Assembly (NCBI GenBank): GCA_937880545.1
Contig: CALFKA010000262.1
Coordinates: 1 to 6,242 of the forward strand
Direction of reading: 5' to 3'
From: an uncultured Clostridia bacterium
GTDB taxonomy: Bacteria; Bacillota; Clostridia; Peptostreptococcales; Acidaminobacteraceae
DNA length: 6,242 nt
The notes under the pieces are model-generated. The model was not told the origin of the DNA. It saw only the letters and a program-made list of their open reading frames with translations, and did no database searches. Shown piece by piece: positions 1 to 5,764 of this stretch. Each line of letters starts with the position of its first letter. Position 1 is the first letter of the stretch. The translations under genes were made by a program, and so were the position numbers.

Positions 1-34
1 GTGACTGGAGTTCAGACGTGTGCTCTTCCGATCT
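1..34. other. Illumina TruSeq-type adapter contamination (5' end)
   Basis: The first 34 bases are the reverse complement of the TruSeq indexed adapter and end in GCTCTTCCGATCT. They are the exact reverse complement of bases 6202-6235 at the other end. This is library-preparation sequence left untrimmed, not genomic DNA. The last adapter base joins the first two insert bases to make an in-frame TAG (34-36), which artificially closes the reading frame of the first gene. Confidence 0.98.
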
Positions 35-381
35 AGAACATGTCCTATGCGATGCATCAGGCGTACCATGATGAGATCGTGGCAGACTACGGCACGTTCA
101 GAAACTGGGACAAAGCGCACAATGAATTTTTGAATATTGCAGTCAGTAGCGGGATTCCTTCGCTGATCGTTTACCTTGGCTTTTTATTCGCAGCTTTCAA
201 GAAAGGATTTGCGCAGAGGTTTCACTCACCCCATCAGGCATTTCTTCTCGCCGCTCTCCTCGGCTACATCGTCCAGTCGATGTTTAATATACAGATGATC
301 CTCGTCTACTATCTGTTCCTAGCTTACTTAGGACTTATCAGCCGGCAACCTCTCTCTCATACGATAAGAGAGAACCCTTAA
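35..381 (+). CDS. O-antigen ligase/polymerase family (Wzy_C) membrane protein, 5'-truncated
   Basis: This is the C-terminal part of a polytopic membrane protein of the O-antigen ligase/polymerase (Wzy_C) family, which joins or polymerises undecaprenyl-linked glycans at the outer face of the cytoplasmic membrane. The visible part holds the family's loop motif, DKAHNEFLNIAVSSGIPSL, with the conserved His-Asn followed by a small/Gly-rich turn. Three hydrophobic segments follow, at about residues 38-56, 66-83 and 84-101 counted from the ATG at 40. A short polar tail ends at TAA 379-381. Family members usually have 400 or more residues with about 10-12 helices, so most of the gene is missing. The ATG at 40 is not the real start: the frame is open back to the adapter junction, where the in-frame TAG (34-36) is part adapter. 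Glycan substrate cannot be inferred from this fragment. In Bacillota such proteins serve capsule, exopolysaccharide or wall-glycan assembly. Confidence 0.8.
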
Positions 382-385
382 GGGT
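351..385. repeat. Two adjacent inverted repeats at the end of the Wzy_C gene
   Basis: TCTCTCT (351-357) pairs with AGAGAGA (367-373) around a 9-base loop. It is immediately followed by the perfect 12-base palindrome ACCCTTAAGGGT (374-385), which spans the stop codon. Neither is followed by a T-run, so this is not a typical intrinsic terminator. It may be a weak transcript 3'-end structure, a protein site, or chance. Confidence 0.35.
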
Positions 386-417
386 ATATAGAGCACAACT
401 GAAAGAAAGGACTCACA

Positions 418-1161
418 ATGGATAACGAAAAAATTATTGCAACTATTTCCGGAAAACCCTTCACTCAATTACAAGTAGAAGAATTCCTTGCTACTCTGCC
501 CCCTGATTATGTAAGACAGCTTACACAGGCGGGAGAGGAGATCGTACTGGAAGAAGCCATCAATCAGGAACTCTTCCTTCTCGATGCAGAGAAGAACAAA
601 CTGGCAGAGACCGACTTATTCAAAGAAGAGCTGGAACACCTCCGTCGTCAGCTGCTTCGCGGCATGGCGGTACAGAACGCTCTTTCAGAGACCGTGCCTA
701 GCGAAGAAGAAGTGCGCGCCTATTATGAGAATCACCCCGAGGAGTTTGTCGAGCCCGAACAGGTAGCGGCAAGCCACATACTGGTAGAGACAGAGGAGCT
801 GGCCCGCTCCGTCAAAGCTCGTCTTGATGCGGGTGAATCGTTTAATGACTTGGCGCTGGAATTGTCCACTTGCCCCTCCAAAGAAGTGGGTGGAGCACTC
901 GGCCTGTTTGAGCGTGGAAAAATGGTACCTGAATTTGAAGAAGTGGCATTTGAGTTAGAGCTTGGTGAAATCTCTGGACCTGTGAAGACACAGTTTGGCT
1001 ACCACATTATTCAGGTAGACAATATTAAGCCGGAAGGCGTCCAGTCGTACGAGAAAGCTAAGCAGAAGATTGCGGGCGAACTCTATAATGAAAAGAAGCA
1101 GCAGGCGTATGATGAGTACACGAAGCGTCTGCGTCAGGAATATGAGGTCAACGTCGTCTGA
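418..1161 (+). CDS. Cytosolic parvulin-type peptidylprolyl cis-trans isomerase (PpiC/SurA-like)
   Basis: A 247-residue protein with an N-terminal helical chaperone-like part (about 1-110, SurA_N-like) and a rotamase/parvulin domain (about 114-205) that speeds cis-trans isomerisation of X-Pro bonds. Parvulin hallmarks are visible: SHILV with His120, Cys152 in STCPS, GGALG (158-162), Met169 with PEFE (171-174), and FGYHIIQV with His196. A charged helical tail follows. There is no signal peptide or lipobox Cys, so unlike PrsA it should act in the cytoplasm, perhaps on nascent or stressed proteins. The ATG at 418 has a good ribosome binding site, AAAGGA (406-411), six bases away. Only 36 bases separate it from the upstream stop. 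The next gene overlaps by one base (TGATG), so the two are probably translationally coupled. The family call is firm; the client proteins are unknown. Confidence 0.9.
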   Translation: MDNEKIIATISGKPFTQLQVEEFLATLPPDYVRQLTQAGEEIVLEEAINQELFLLDAEKNKLAETDLFKEELEHLRRQLLRGMAVQNALSETVPSEEEVRAYYENHPEEFVEPEQVAASHILVETEELARSVKARLDAGESFNDLALELSTCPSKEVGGALGLFERGKMVPEFEEVAFELELGEISGPVKTQFGYHIIQVDNIKPEGVQSYEKAKQKIAGELYNEKKQQAYDEYTKRLRQEYEVNVV

Positions 1162-1541
1162 TGTCCATGGTCAGTCTCGAGGAAGTTAGGGAGCTTGTAA
1201 GCGAATGCATGGACGAACTGCCTGAGATCTTTTTTAAAGAACTCAACTTGGGCGTTGTTCTTTCAGAGCAAGCAAAGCCCCATCCGCTTCGCCGGGGCGA
1301 TGACCTTTATATATTGGGAGAATATCACCGATCCCGTCTCGGCAGGCAGATTGTCATATACTATGGGTCCTTTGTGAGAATGTTTGCCCATCTGCCAAAA
1401 GAACAACTGAAAGTACAGCTTCGGCGTACCCTCCGCCACGAATTTCGCCATCACCTGGAATTTCTGGCGGGGGATTATTCCCTCGTCAGACAGGATCGGG
1501 AAGAACTGACACAATATCTGGAACGTTCAATAGGAGAATAA
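1161..1541 (+). CDS. Small zincin-like metallopeptidase-fold protein
   Basis: A 126-residue cytosolic protein resembling the small zincin-like metallopeptidase family (PF06262/DUF1025 type). The key evidence is HEFRHHLEF at residues 93-101, an HExxH zinc-binding motif (His93, Glu94, His97). It is followed by GD (104-105), a plausible site for the third ligand at Asp105. Upstream is a predicted beta-strand region (about 48-75, with ILGEY and QIVIYYGSF), the usual layout before the active-site helix. There is no signal peptide or transmembrane helix. The start at 1161 shares its A with the upstream TGA. Met3 (1167) is an alternative start, and a GAGG lies at 1144-1147. Substrates of these proteins are generally unknown, so protease activity is inferred from the motif only. 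Coupling to a prolyl isomerase suggests, but does not show, a role in protein quality control. Confidence 0.75.
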   Translation: MSMVSLEEVRELVSECMDELPEIFFKELNLGVVLSEQAKPHPLRRGDDLYILGEYHRSRLGRQIVIYYGSFVRMFAHLPKEQLKVQLRRTLRHEFRHHLEFLAGDYSLVRQDREELTQYLERSIGE

Positions 1542-1544
1542 TGA

Positions 1545-2678
1545 ATGAAGATTGCCATTGTCGGAAGTGGTGCTGCAGCCGTCTCGGCTGCTGAAGCCGC
1601 TCTCAAACAGAACCCCGATGCGCAGGTGGCCCTTTTCAGTGAGGATCCGCACCTGCCATATTTTCGCCCCCGTCTCGCTGAAGTGTTAGCTAAGGAGGGT
1701 ATGGATGAGAAAATCCTTCTTCATCCGCAGAAGTGGTACGATGAAAACGAGATTCACTTGCATCTCGGAACCAGTGTCACTTCCCTTGATCCTCAGAAGA
1801 AAGAACTAAGCCTTGAAAACGGAAACAAAGAGTCCTATGACAAACTCATCCTGGCGACGGGATCGAGAAGCTTTGTCCCTCCCATTCCCGGCGTGGAGCA
1901 CAGAGGAGTTTACACTCTCTGGACACTTGATCAGGCAAGAGAGATCCGCTCAAGCCTAAAGCCAGGCGACCAGGTGGTCGTCATCGGCGGAGGTCTTCTC
2001 GGTTTAGAGGCTGCCTGGCAGCTTCACAGAGGGGGAGCAAGCGTCAGCGTCATTGAAAGTCTGGACCGGCTTCTTGCCAATCAGATGGATGAAGTGGGAA
2101 GCGCCCTCTTTAAGGCAAAAGTTGAGAGCCTGGGCATTCAGGTCTTTACCGGCTCAAACACCAAAGCGATCCTTGCAGAAGACGGAAACGTCTGCGGTGT
2201 GGAACTCTCGACAGGAGAGATCCTTCCGGCCACAGCAGTCCTTGTCTCTACAGGAGTAAGGGCGAGAACAGAGCTTGCCGAGGCGGTTGGAATCAAGATC
2301 GATAGAAGAATTCAGGTCAACAGCCGGATGGAGACGAGTCTGCCGGATATCTATGCCGCCGGGGACAATGTCGAGATGGAAGGCAAATGGTATGGCCTCT
2401 GGACGATATCTCTACAAGAGGGAGCGGTAGCAGGAAAAAATGCTGCCGGAGGGGATGCACAATACGAGATGCCCGTTCCTCCCTACATGCTTTCCACCAT
2501 GGACACCAAAGTTATGAGTGCCGGAAACCTAAAAACGGAAGAAGGTCAAACGGTAGAGCTGAAGGAAGATAAAGAGAACTTTACGTACAGAAAGCTTGTA
2601 TATAAAGACGACAAACTTCAGGGATTTTTGCTGATGGGGGATACCTCAGAAGGCTTAAATCTCAGAAAACAACTATGA
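1545..2678 (+). CDS. FAD-dependent NAD(P)H oxidoreductase, NADH:rubredoxin reductase-like
   Basis: A 377-residue two-dinucleotide-binding flavoprotein (Pyr_redox_2 fold). It starts directly with the FAD motif GSGAAAVSAA (7-16). ATGSR closes the first FAD segment, GGGLLG (148-153) is the NAD(P)H-binding glycine motif, and YAAGD (270-274) is the second FAD-contacting motif. The region after the first strand reads PYFRPRLAEVLA, as in rubredoxin/nitrite-reductase-type enzymes. It lacks the active-site cysteine of NADH oxidases and peroxidases; the only obvious Cys lies in a surface-like GNVCGVE segment. Length matches clostridial NADH:rubredoxin oxidoreductase (about 380 residues), which passes electrons to rubredoxin for O2 or peroxide reduction. 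No rubredoxin gene is visible here, so the acceptor is unproven. AGGAG (1532-1536) sits eight bases before the ATG at 1545. An ATG at 1541 is out of frame. The gene begins three bases after the metallopeptidase stop, which indicates an operon. Confidence 0.85.
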   Translation: MKIAIVGSGAAAVSAAEAALKQNPDAQVALFSEDPHLPYFRPRLAEVLAKEGMDEKILLHPQKWYDENEIHLHLGTSVTSLDPQKKELSLENGNKESYDKLILATGSRSFVPPIPGVEHRGVYTLWTLDQAREIRSSLKPGDQVVVIGGGLLGLEAAWQLHRGGASVSVIESLDRLLANQMDEVGSALFKAKVESLGIQVFTGSNTKAILAEDGNVCGVELSTGEILPATAVLVSTGVRARTELAEAVGIKIDRRIQVNSRMETSLPDIYAAGDNVEMEGKWYGLWTISLQEGAVAGKNAAGGDAQYEMPVPPYMLSTMDTKVMSAGNLKTEEGQTVELKEDKENFTYRKLVYKDDKLQGFLLMGDTSEGLNLRKQL

Positions 2679-2708
2679 CAACCTACACTTAGAAATTAGG
2701 AGAAAACA

Positions 2709-3134
2709 ATGAAAAAGCTGGTTACTACGTCTTTTGTCTATGCAATTATTTCACTACTTGCGGGAGCTTTTTACCGCGAGTTCACCAAGTTTATGGCACA
2801 CACAACCGCCACTTCTTTGTCTGTGGTGCATACGCATCTCATGGTGCTTGGAAGTGTGTTCTTCCTGATCTTGGGGTTGTTTGCTGCCACCACGGATCTT
2901 CTGGAGAAAGCAAAAGCTGACAGAACGATCCGCCTGTATAATTTCTCCGTCATTGCCGTGACGGCCATGATGTTCTTGCGTGGAGTTGTACAGGTCGTGC
3001 TTCCCGATCCTTCAAAAGCTGTGGATGCTGCCATTTCAGGCGTTGCGGGAATCAGTCACGTGTTTCTATTTGTAATGGTTATCCTGCTCTTTAATGTCTT
3101 ACGATCTGTCAAGCCTCTGGCCACACAGGAATAA
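2709..3134 (+). CDS. DUF2871 family four-helix membrane protein
   Basis: A 141-residue integral membrane protein that I recognise as DUF2871, a family of unknown function common in Bacillota. Four hydrophobic segments are predicted at about residues 5-22, 39-60, 77-98 and 110-131. Family-like signatures are GAFYREFTKF (19-28) after helix 1, HTHLMVLGSVFF (41-52) opening helix 2, and GISHVFLF (114-121) in helix 4. His41, His43 and His117 lie in or near the membrane and could bind haem or a metal; that is inference, not family knowledge. AGGAG (2698-2702) lies six bases before the ATG. It follows the flavoprotein by 30 bases and precedes the ureohydrolase by 23, so it is probably co-transcribed. 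A link to the NROR-like flavoprotein (electron transfer, oxygen or stress response) is only suggested by position. Confidence 0.85.
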   Translation: MKKLVTTSFVYAIISLLAGAFYREFTKFMAHTTATSLSVVHTHLMVLGSVFFLILGLFAATTDLLEKAKADRTIRLYNFSVIAVTAMMFLRGVVQVVLPDPSKAVDAAISGVAGISHVFLFVMVILLFNVLRSVKPLATQE

Positions 3135-3157
3135 TAATCAGTAATAGAGGAGAAACT

Positions 3158-4093
3158 ATGCGTTTTACGGAAGAGATGATTCTGGAAAAGGGACTCTGGG
3201 CGGGACTGCATGACCCGGCACTCCTGGAAGAAGAAGCGGATATTGTTGTCTTTGGCATTCCTTACGATGGCGCCGTATCCTTCCGGGAAGGGACAAAGGA
3301 CGGCCCCCGTTCCATCCGCGATCTCAGCTATCATGTGACACCGACCAATGAAGAGTTCGAAGCCTTTACCGGTCTTCAGGTGAAGGACATGGGTGACTTC
3401 TATGGTGCCACACAGGAAGAACTTTTTGAGAAGGTGGAAGACAAGGTAGCAGAACTTGTGGAGAAGGGCGCCTTCTTCACCATGCTTGGCGGCGATCACT
3501 CGACGACCATCCCGGTTCTGCGGGGCATTAACAAAGCCCTAGGTGAGGAGTTCGGGATCATCCATGTGGACGCGCACTTCGATCTCTGTGATCGTCTTGA
3601 TGGAAGCGAACTCTCCCATGCCTGCCCGGCAAGAAGAGGAACGGAGCTTGAACTGGTCGGGGGAAGTGACAACATCTATTTCTTAGCCATCCGTTCCGTG
3701 GAGACGGACGAACTGGAGTTTATGAAACAAAACCCCGTTCACGTCATCAGCGCCAAGAGGTTTAGCAGCCTCGGAACCCAGGCGGTGATCGATGCCGTGT
3801 GTGAGCACTTCGAGGGGAAGAAGCATATCTATCTGACCTTTGACATCGATGCACTGGATCCTGCGTATGCACCGGGTACCGGCACACCACAATTCGGAGG
3901 CATCAGTTCACGCGAAGCGCTCGATCTTGTCAGCGGACTCAGCCGTCGTCTTCCGCTTATCGGTTTTGACATCGTGGAAGTGGCTCCCAACCTAGACGAG
4001 TCTCTCCTCTCCTCCTTTGCTGCAAGAAAGCTCCTGATGGAGATCTGGGGAGAGCAGTACTTCAAGATGTATCCTGATAAACGGGAAAAGTAG
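3158..4093 (+). CDS. speB: Agmatinase-family ureohydrolase
   Basis: A 311-residue cytosolic enzyme of the arginase/agmatinase/formiminoglutamase superfamily. Its members hydrolyse a guanidino compound to urea plus an amine at a two-metal (usually Mn) centre. All metal ligands are visible: His114 in GGDHS (111-115), Asp138, His140 and Asp142 in DAHFD, and Asp229 and Asp231 in FDIDALDP. Also present are the substrate-loop His154 (SHACPARR), PGTGTPQFGG, and the terminal GFDIVEVAP with Glu274. Length and motifs fit agmatinase (agmatine to putrescine plus urea) better than arginase. Guanidinobutyrase, guanidinase and other specificities share this scaffold, so the symbol speB marks subfamily resemblance, not a proven substrate. 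No arginine decarboxylase or spermidine synthase gene is nearby. GAGGAG (3147-3152) is five bases from the ATG. It is the last gene of the moderate-GC co-directional block; a weak hairpin follows. Confidence 0.85.
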   Translation: MRFTEEMILEKGLWAGLHDPALLEEEADIVVFGIPYDGAVSFREGTKDGPRSIRDLSYHVTPTNEEFEAFTGLQVKDMGDFYGATQEELFEKVEDKVAELVEKGAFFTMLGGDHSTTIPVLRGINKALGEEFGIIHVDAHFDLCDRLDGSELSHACPARRGTELELVGGSDNIYFLAIRSVETDELEFMKQNPVHVISAKRFSSLGTQAVIDAVCEHFEGKKHIYLTFDIDALDPAYAPGTGTPQFGGISSREALDLVSGLSRRLPLIGFDIVEVAPNLDESLLSSFAARKLLMEIWGEQYFKMYPDKREK

Positions 4094-4104
4094 TTCTAAT
4101 TCAC

Positions 4105-4126
4105 AAGCCTTTCTTTTGGCTTTGAT
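4105..4126 (+). terminator. Weak candidate terminator hairpin after the ureohydrolase gene
   Basis: AAGCC (4105-4109) can pair with GGCTT (4118-4122) around an 8-base loop, 11 bases after the stop codon. The stem is only five pairs and the following T-run is very short (TTTGAT), so termination would be inefficient. It is listed because it lies between the two compositionally different halves of the window. Confidence 0.25.
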
Positions 4127-4141
4127 CGATTATCTTAGACC

Positions 4142-4153
4142 AACACAGGTGTT
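4142..4153. promoter_or_regulatory. Operator-like dyad upstream of the sigma-54 activator gene
   Basis: AACAC-AG-GTGTT is a perfect 5+5 inverted repeat centred about 27 bases before the activator's ATG. Similar AACA/TGTT half-sites occur in the intergenic region after the activator (5599-5624), so it could be an autoregulatory site for the encoded Fis-type helix-turn-helix. Short dyads also arise by chance. Confidence 0.25.
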
Positions 4154-4174
4154 ATACCAGAAAGAAGTTTTTTC

Positions 4175-5539
4175 ATGGATAAGGGAACGATTCTGGACGC
4201 TCTATATAATCATTATAAGGAATCAATTTTTGTCACAGATAGTGAAGGAAGAGTTGTTTTTGCCAACAAAGTAGCAGAAGAGCGCTTGCATTCAGATTTT
4301 GAATTTTTAATGGGAAAGTCTGTTAATGAGCTAATAAAAGCTGGAATATATTCGAAATCCACCGTGCTTGAAGCAATGAAAACAAAGCTTCCTGTTATTG
4401 GACCCATTAATGATGACAAAACTAAAATCACTTTTTCGCATAGTGTACCTGTTCTTGATGAAGACAACAATGTAACCATGGTTGTTACCAGTAATATGAG
4501 CATTGAGCATAATGAGGAATGGGAAAAAGTAATTAGTGCCACCCAAGATGAGAGAGATAAACTAAAAAGAGAATTAGATTTCCTCCGTTTACGCGATCAG
4601 AGAGTGTTAATATTTGAGAGCCAGATAATGAAAAGCATTTTAAAGACGATTGAAGCAATTGCTCCTACTGATTGTAACGTTGTTTTATCTGGTAAAAGTG
4701 GCACTGGTAAAGATATGATTGCCATGCTGATCCATGAGAAGTCAAGGAGATCGGTTAATGCGTACATTTGCATAAATTGTGCTGCCGTGCCTGAAAACTT
4801 GCTTGAAAGTGAGTTATTTGGTTATGAAGGAGGAGCATTTACCGGGGCACTAACAGAAGGGAAAATCGGGCTTTTTGAAGCGGTTTCGGGTGGGACTCTT
4901 TTTCTAGATGAGATTGGCGAAATGTCATTATCGCTCCAATCAAAATTACTAAGAGTTATGGAAAATCGTGAAGTTCGACGTATTGGCGGAGTTAAAAATA
5001 TCCCTGTCAATGTAAGAATTATCTGTGCAACAAATGCTAATCTTAAGCAACTAGTAAAGGAAAAAAAATTCCGTGAAGACCTGTTCTATCGTCTAAATGT
5101 TTTTAATATTGAACTTCCTAGACTAAAGGATAGGAAAGACGACATTATTCCGATAGCGAATATGTTTCTCACTGAGTTGAATGGGAAATATAATCAAAAT
5201 AAGAAATTCTCAGAACTTACTTTAAAAACAATGCTCGAATATAATTGGCCAGGCAATATTCGTGAACTCCGCAATGTAGTAGAGCGGATATATTTTATAA
5301 ATCAAGAAGATGAAGTTATTTTTAGTCCAATGCTTGCAGCAGAGTATTCCCACTCGAATGAAAGAAATTGCAAAGGCATTAAAACATGTGATTTTAAGAC
5401 TCTCAAGGAATACATGTCTTATACAGAGAATACTTTTATAAAAAAGGTTTTAGAAGAGTGCGGTGGATCAATTGGTAAGACCGCAAATCGATTAGGAATA
5501 CATCGAAGTGTACTCTACAGAAAGCTAAATAAGAAGTAA
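4175..5539 (+). CDS. PAS domain sigma-54-dependent transcriptional activator (enhancer-binding protein)
   Basis: A 454-residue regulator with three parts. An N-terminal PAS-type sensor (about 5-110) is followed by a short charged coiled-coil-like linker (about 115-142). A complete AAA+ sigma-54 activation domain (about 143-375) comes next: Walker A GKSGTGKD (173-180), the sigma-54-contacting GAFTGA loop (220-225), Walker B FLDEIGE with Asp245-Glu246, arginine-finger region REDLFYRL (300-307), and WPGNIRELRNV near the domain end. A C-terminal Fis-type helix-turn-helix spans about 430-453. It would bind upstream sites, hydrolyse ATP and remodel sigma-54 RNA polymerase. With no receiver domain, it probably responds to a ligand bound by PAS rather than to phosphorylation. 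The Shine-Dalgarno is weak (purine-rich AGAAAGAAG, 4159-4167), but the next in-frame Met (residue 46) would cut the PAS domain, so 4175 is preferred. The gene is much more AT-rich than those upstream. The likely target is the sigma-54 promoter just downstream. Confidence 0.93.
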   Translation: MDKGTILDALYNHYKESIFVTDSEGRVVFANKVAEERLHSDFEFLMGKSVNELIKAGIYSKSTVLEAMKTKLPVIGPINDDKTKITFSHSVPVLDEDNNVTMVVTSNMSIEHNEEWEKVISATQDERDKLKRELDFLRLRDQRVLIFESQIMKSILKTIEAIAPTDCNVVLSGKSGTGKDMIAMLIHEKSRRSVNAYICINCAAVPENLLESELFGYEGGAFTGALTEGKIGLFEAVSGGTLFLDEIGEMSLSLQSKLLRVMENREVRRIGGVKNIPVNVRIICATNANLKQLVKEKKFREDLFYRLNVFNIELPRLKDRKDDIIPIANMFLTELNGKYNQNKKFSELTLKTMLEYNWPGNIRELRNVVERIYFINQEDEVIFSPMLAAEYSHSNERNCKGIKTCDFKTLKEYMSYTENTFIKKVLEECGGSIGKTANRLGIHRSVLYRKLNKK

Positions 5540-5563
5540 CTATAAGACAAAGACTAAACTTGG

Positions 5564-5618
5564 CATGTTGTGAGAAAGAGACATATAGTGTCTCAGACTT
5601 GCAACATGTTGTTTTATT
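5564..5618 (+). terminator. Rho-independent terminator of the activator gene
   Basis: Starting 25 bases after the stop codon, CATGTTGTGAG (5564-5574) pairs with CTTGCAACATG (5598-5608) over 11 positions, two of them G-U wobbles. Inside, after a 3x3 internal loop, GAGACA (5578-5583) pairs with TGTCTC (5589-5594) around the 5-base loop TATAG. The tail TTGTTTTATT (5609-5618) is T-rich. This arrangement fits an intrinsic terminator separating the activator from the next operon. The same DNA dyads might also serve as activator-binding sites. Confidence 0.7.
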
Positions 5619-5624
5619 GCAACA
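5599..5624. promoter_or_regulatory. Candidate upstream activating sequence (TTGCAACA repeats)
   Basis: TTGCAACA occurs twice as a direct repeat, 18 bases apart (5599-5606 and 5617-5624). Between them is TGTTG, giving the palindrome CAACATGTTG (5602-5611) and the wider dyad TGTTG...CAACA (5607-5624). The sites lie about 55-80 bases upstream of the -24/-12 promoter. Sigma-54 activators bind dyads at roughly this distance or further. It overlaps the terminator's 3' arm, so the repeat may partly reflect that hairpin. Confidence 0.35.
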
Positions 5625-5676
5625 AACACTAGTCAAATAGATGTTCAAATTGCAGGATAATATGCTGCTAGTTCCA

Positions 5677-5692
5677 TGGCATGCTAATTGCT
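5677..5692 (+). promoter_or_regulatory. Sigma-54 (-24/-12) promoter
   Basis: TGGCATGCTAATTGCT matches the sigma-54 consensus TGGCACGRNNNTTGCW at every defined position except C-to-T and R-to-C in the spacer edge. The invariant GG (5678-5679) and GC (5690-5691) are separated by the required 10 bases. Transcription should start near 5702-5704, giving a leader of about 60 bases before the dehydrogenase ATG at 5765. The activator needed for such a promoter is encoded immediately upstream. Confidence 0.82.
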
Positions 5693-5764
5693 ATTTACAA
5701 GTACACTACAAGGTGAACTCAATACCTTACTATAAAATAATTACATTAAGTAAAAAGGAGAAAA

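Noticed and set aside
3056..3499. Minus-strand open frame of 147 codons opposite the DUF2871 and ureohydrolase genes
   Set aside because: It is antisense to two well-supported genes and has no motif, so it is most likely a shadow of their codon usage.
4122..4158. Possible sigma-70 promoter for the activator gene (TTGATC with a TGTTATACC -10-like element)
   Set aside because: The gap between the boxes is about 25 bases, too long for a normal promoter, and the -10 match is poor.
5560..5576. Second sigma-54 promoter candidate (TTGGCATGTTGTGAG)
   Set aside because: It has a good -24-like box but lacks the TTGC -12 element at the required spacing, and it forms the left arm of the terminator hairpin.
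5731..5740. TATAAAATAA as a -10 box for a vegetative promoter of the dehydrogenase gene
   Set aside because: No acceptable -35 box lies 16-18 bases upstream, and the region is simply AT-rich leader downstream of the sigma-54 promoter.
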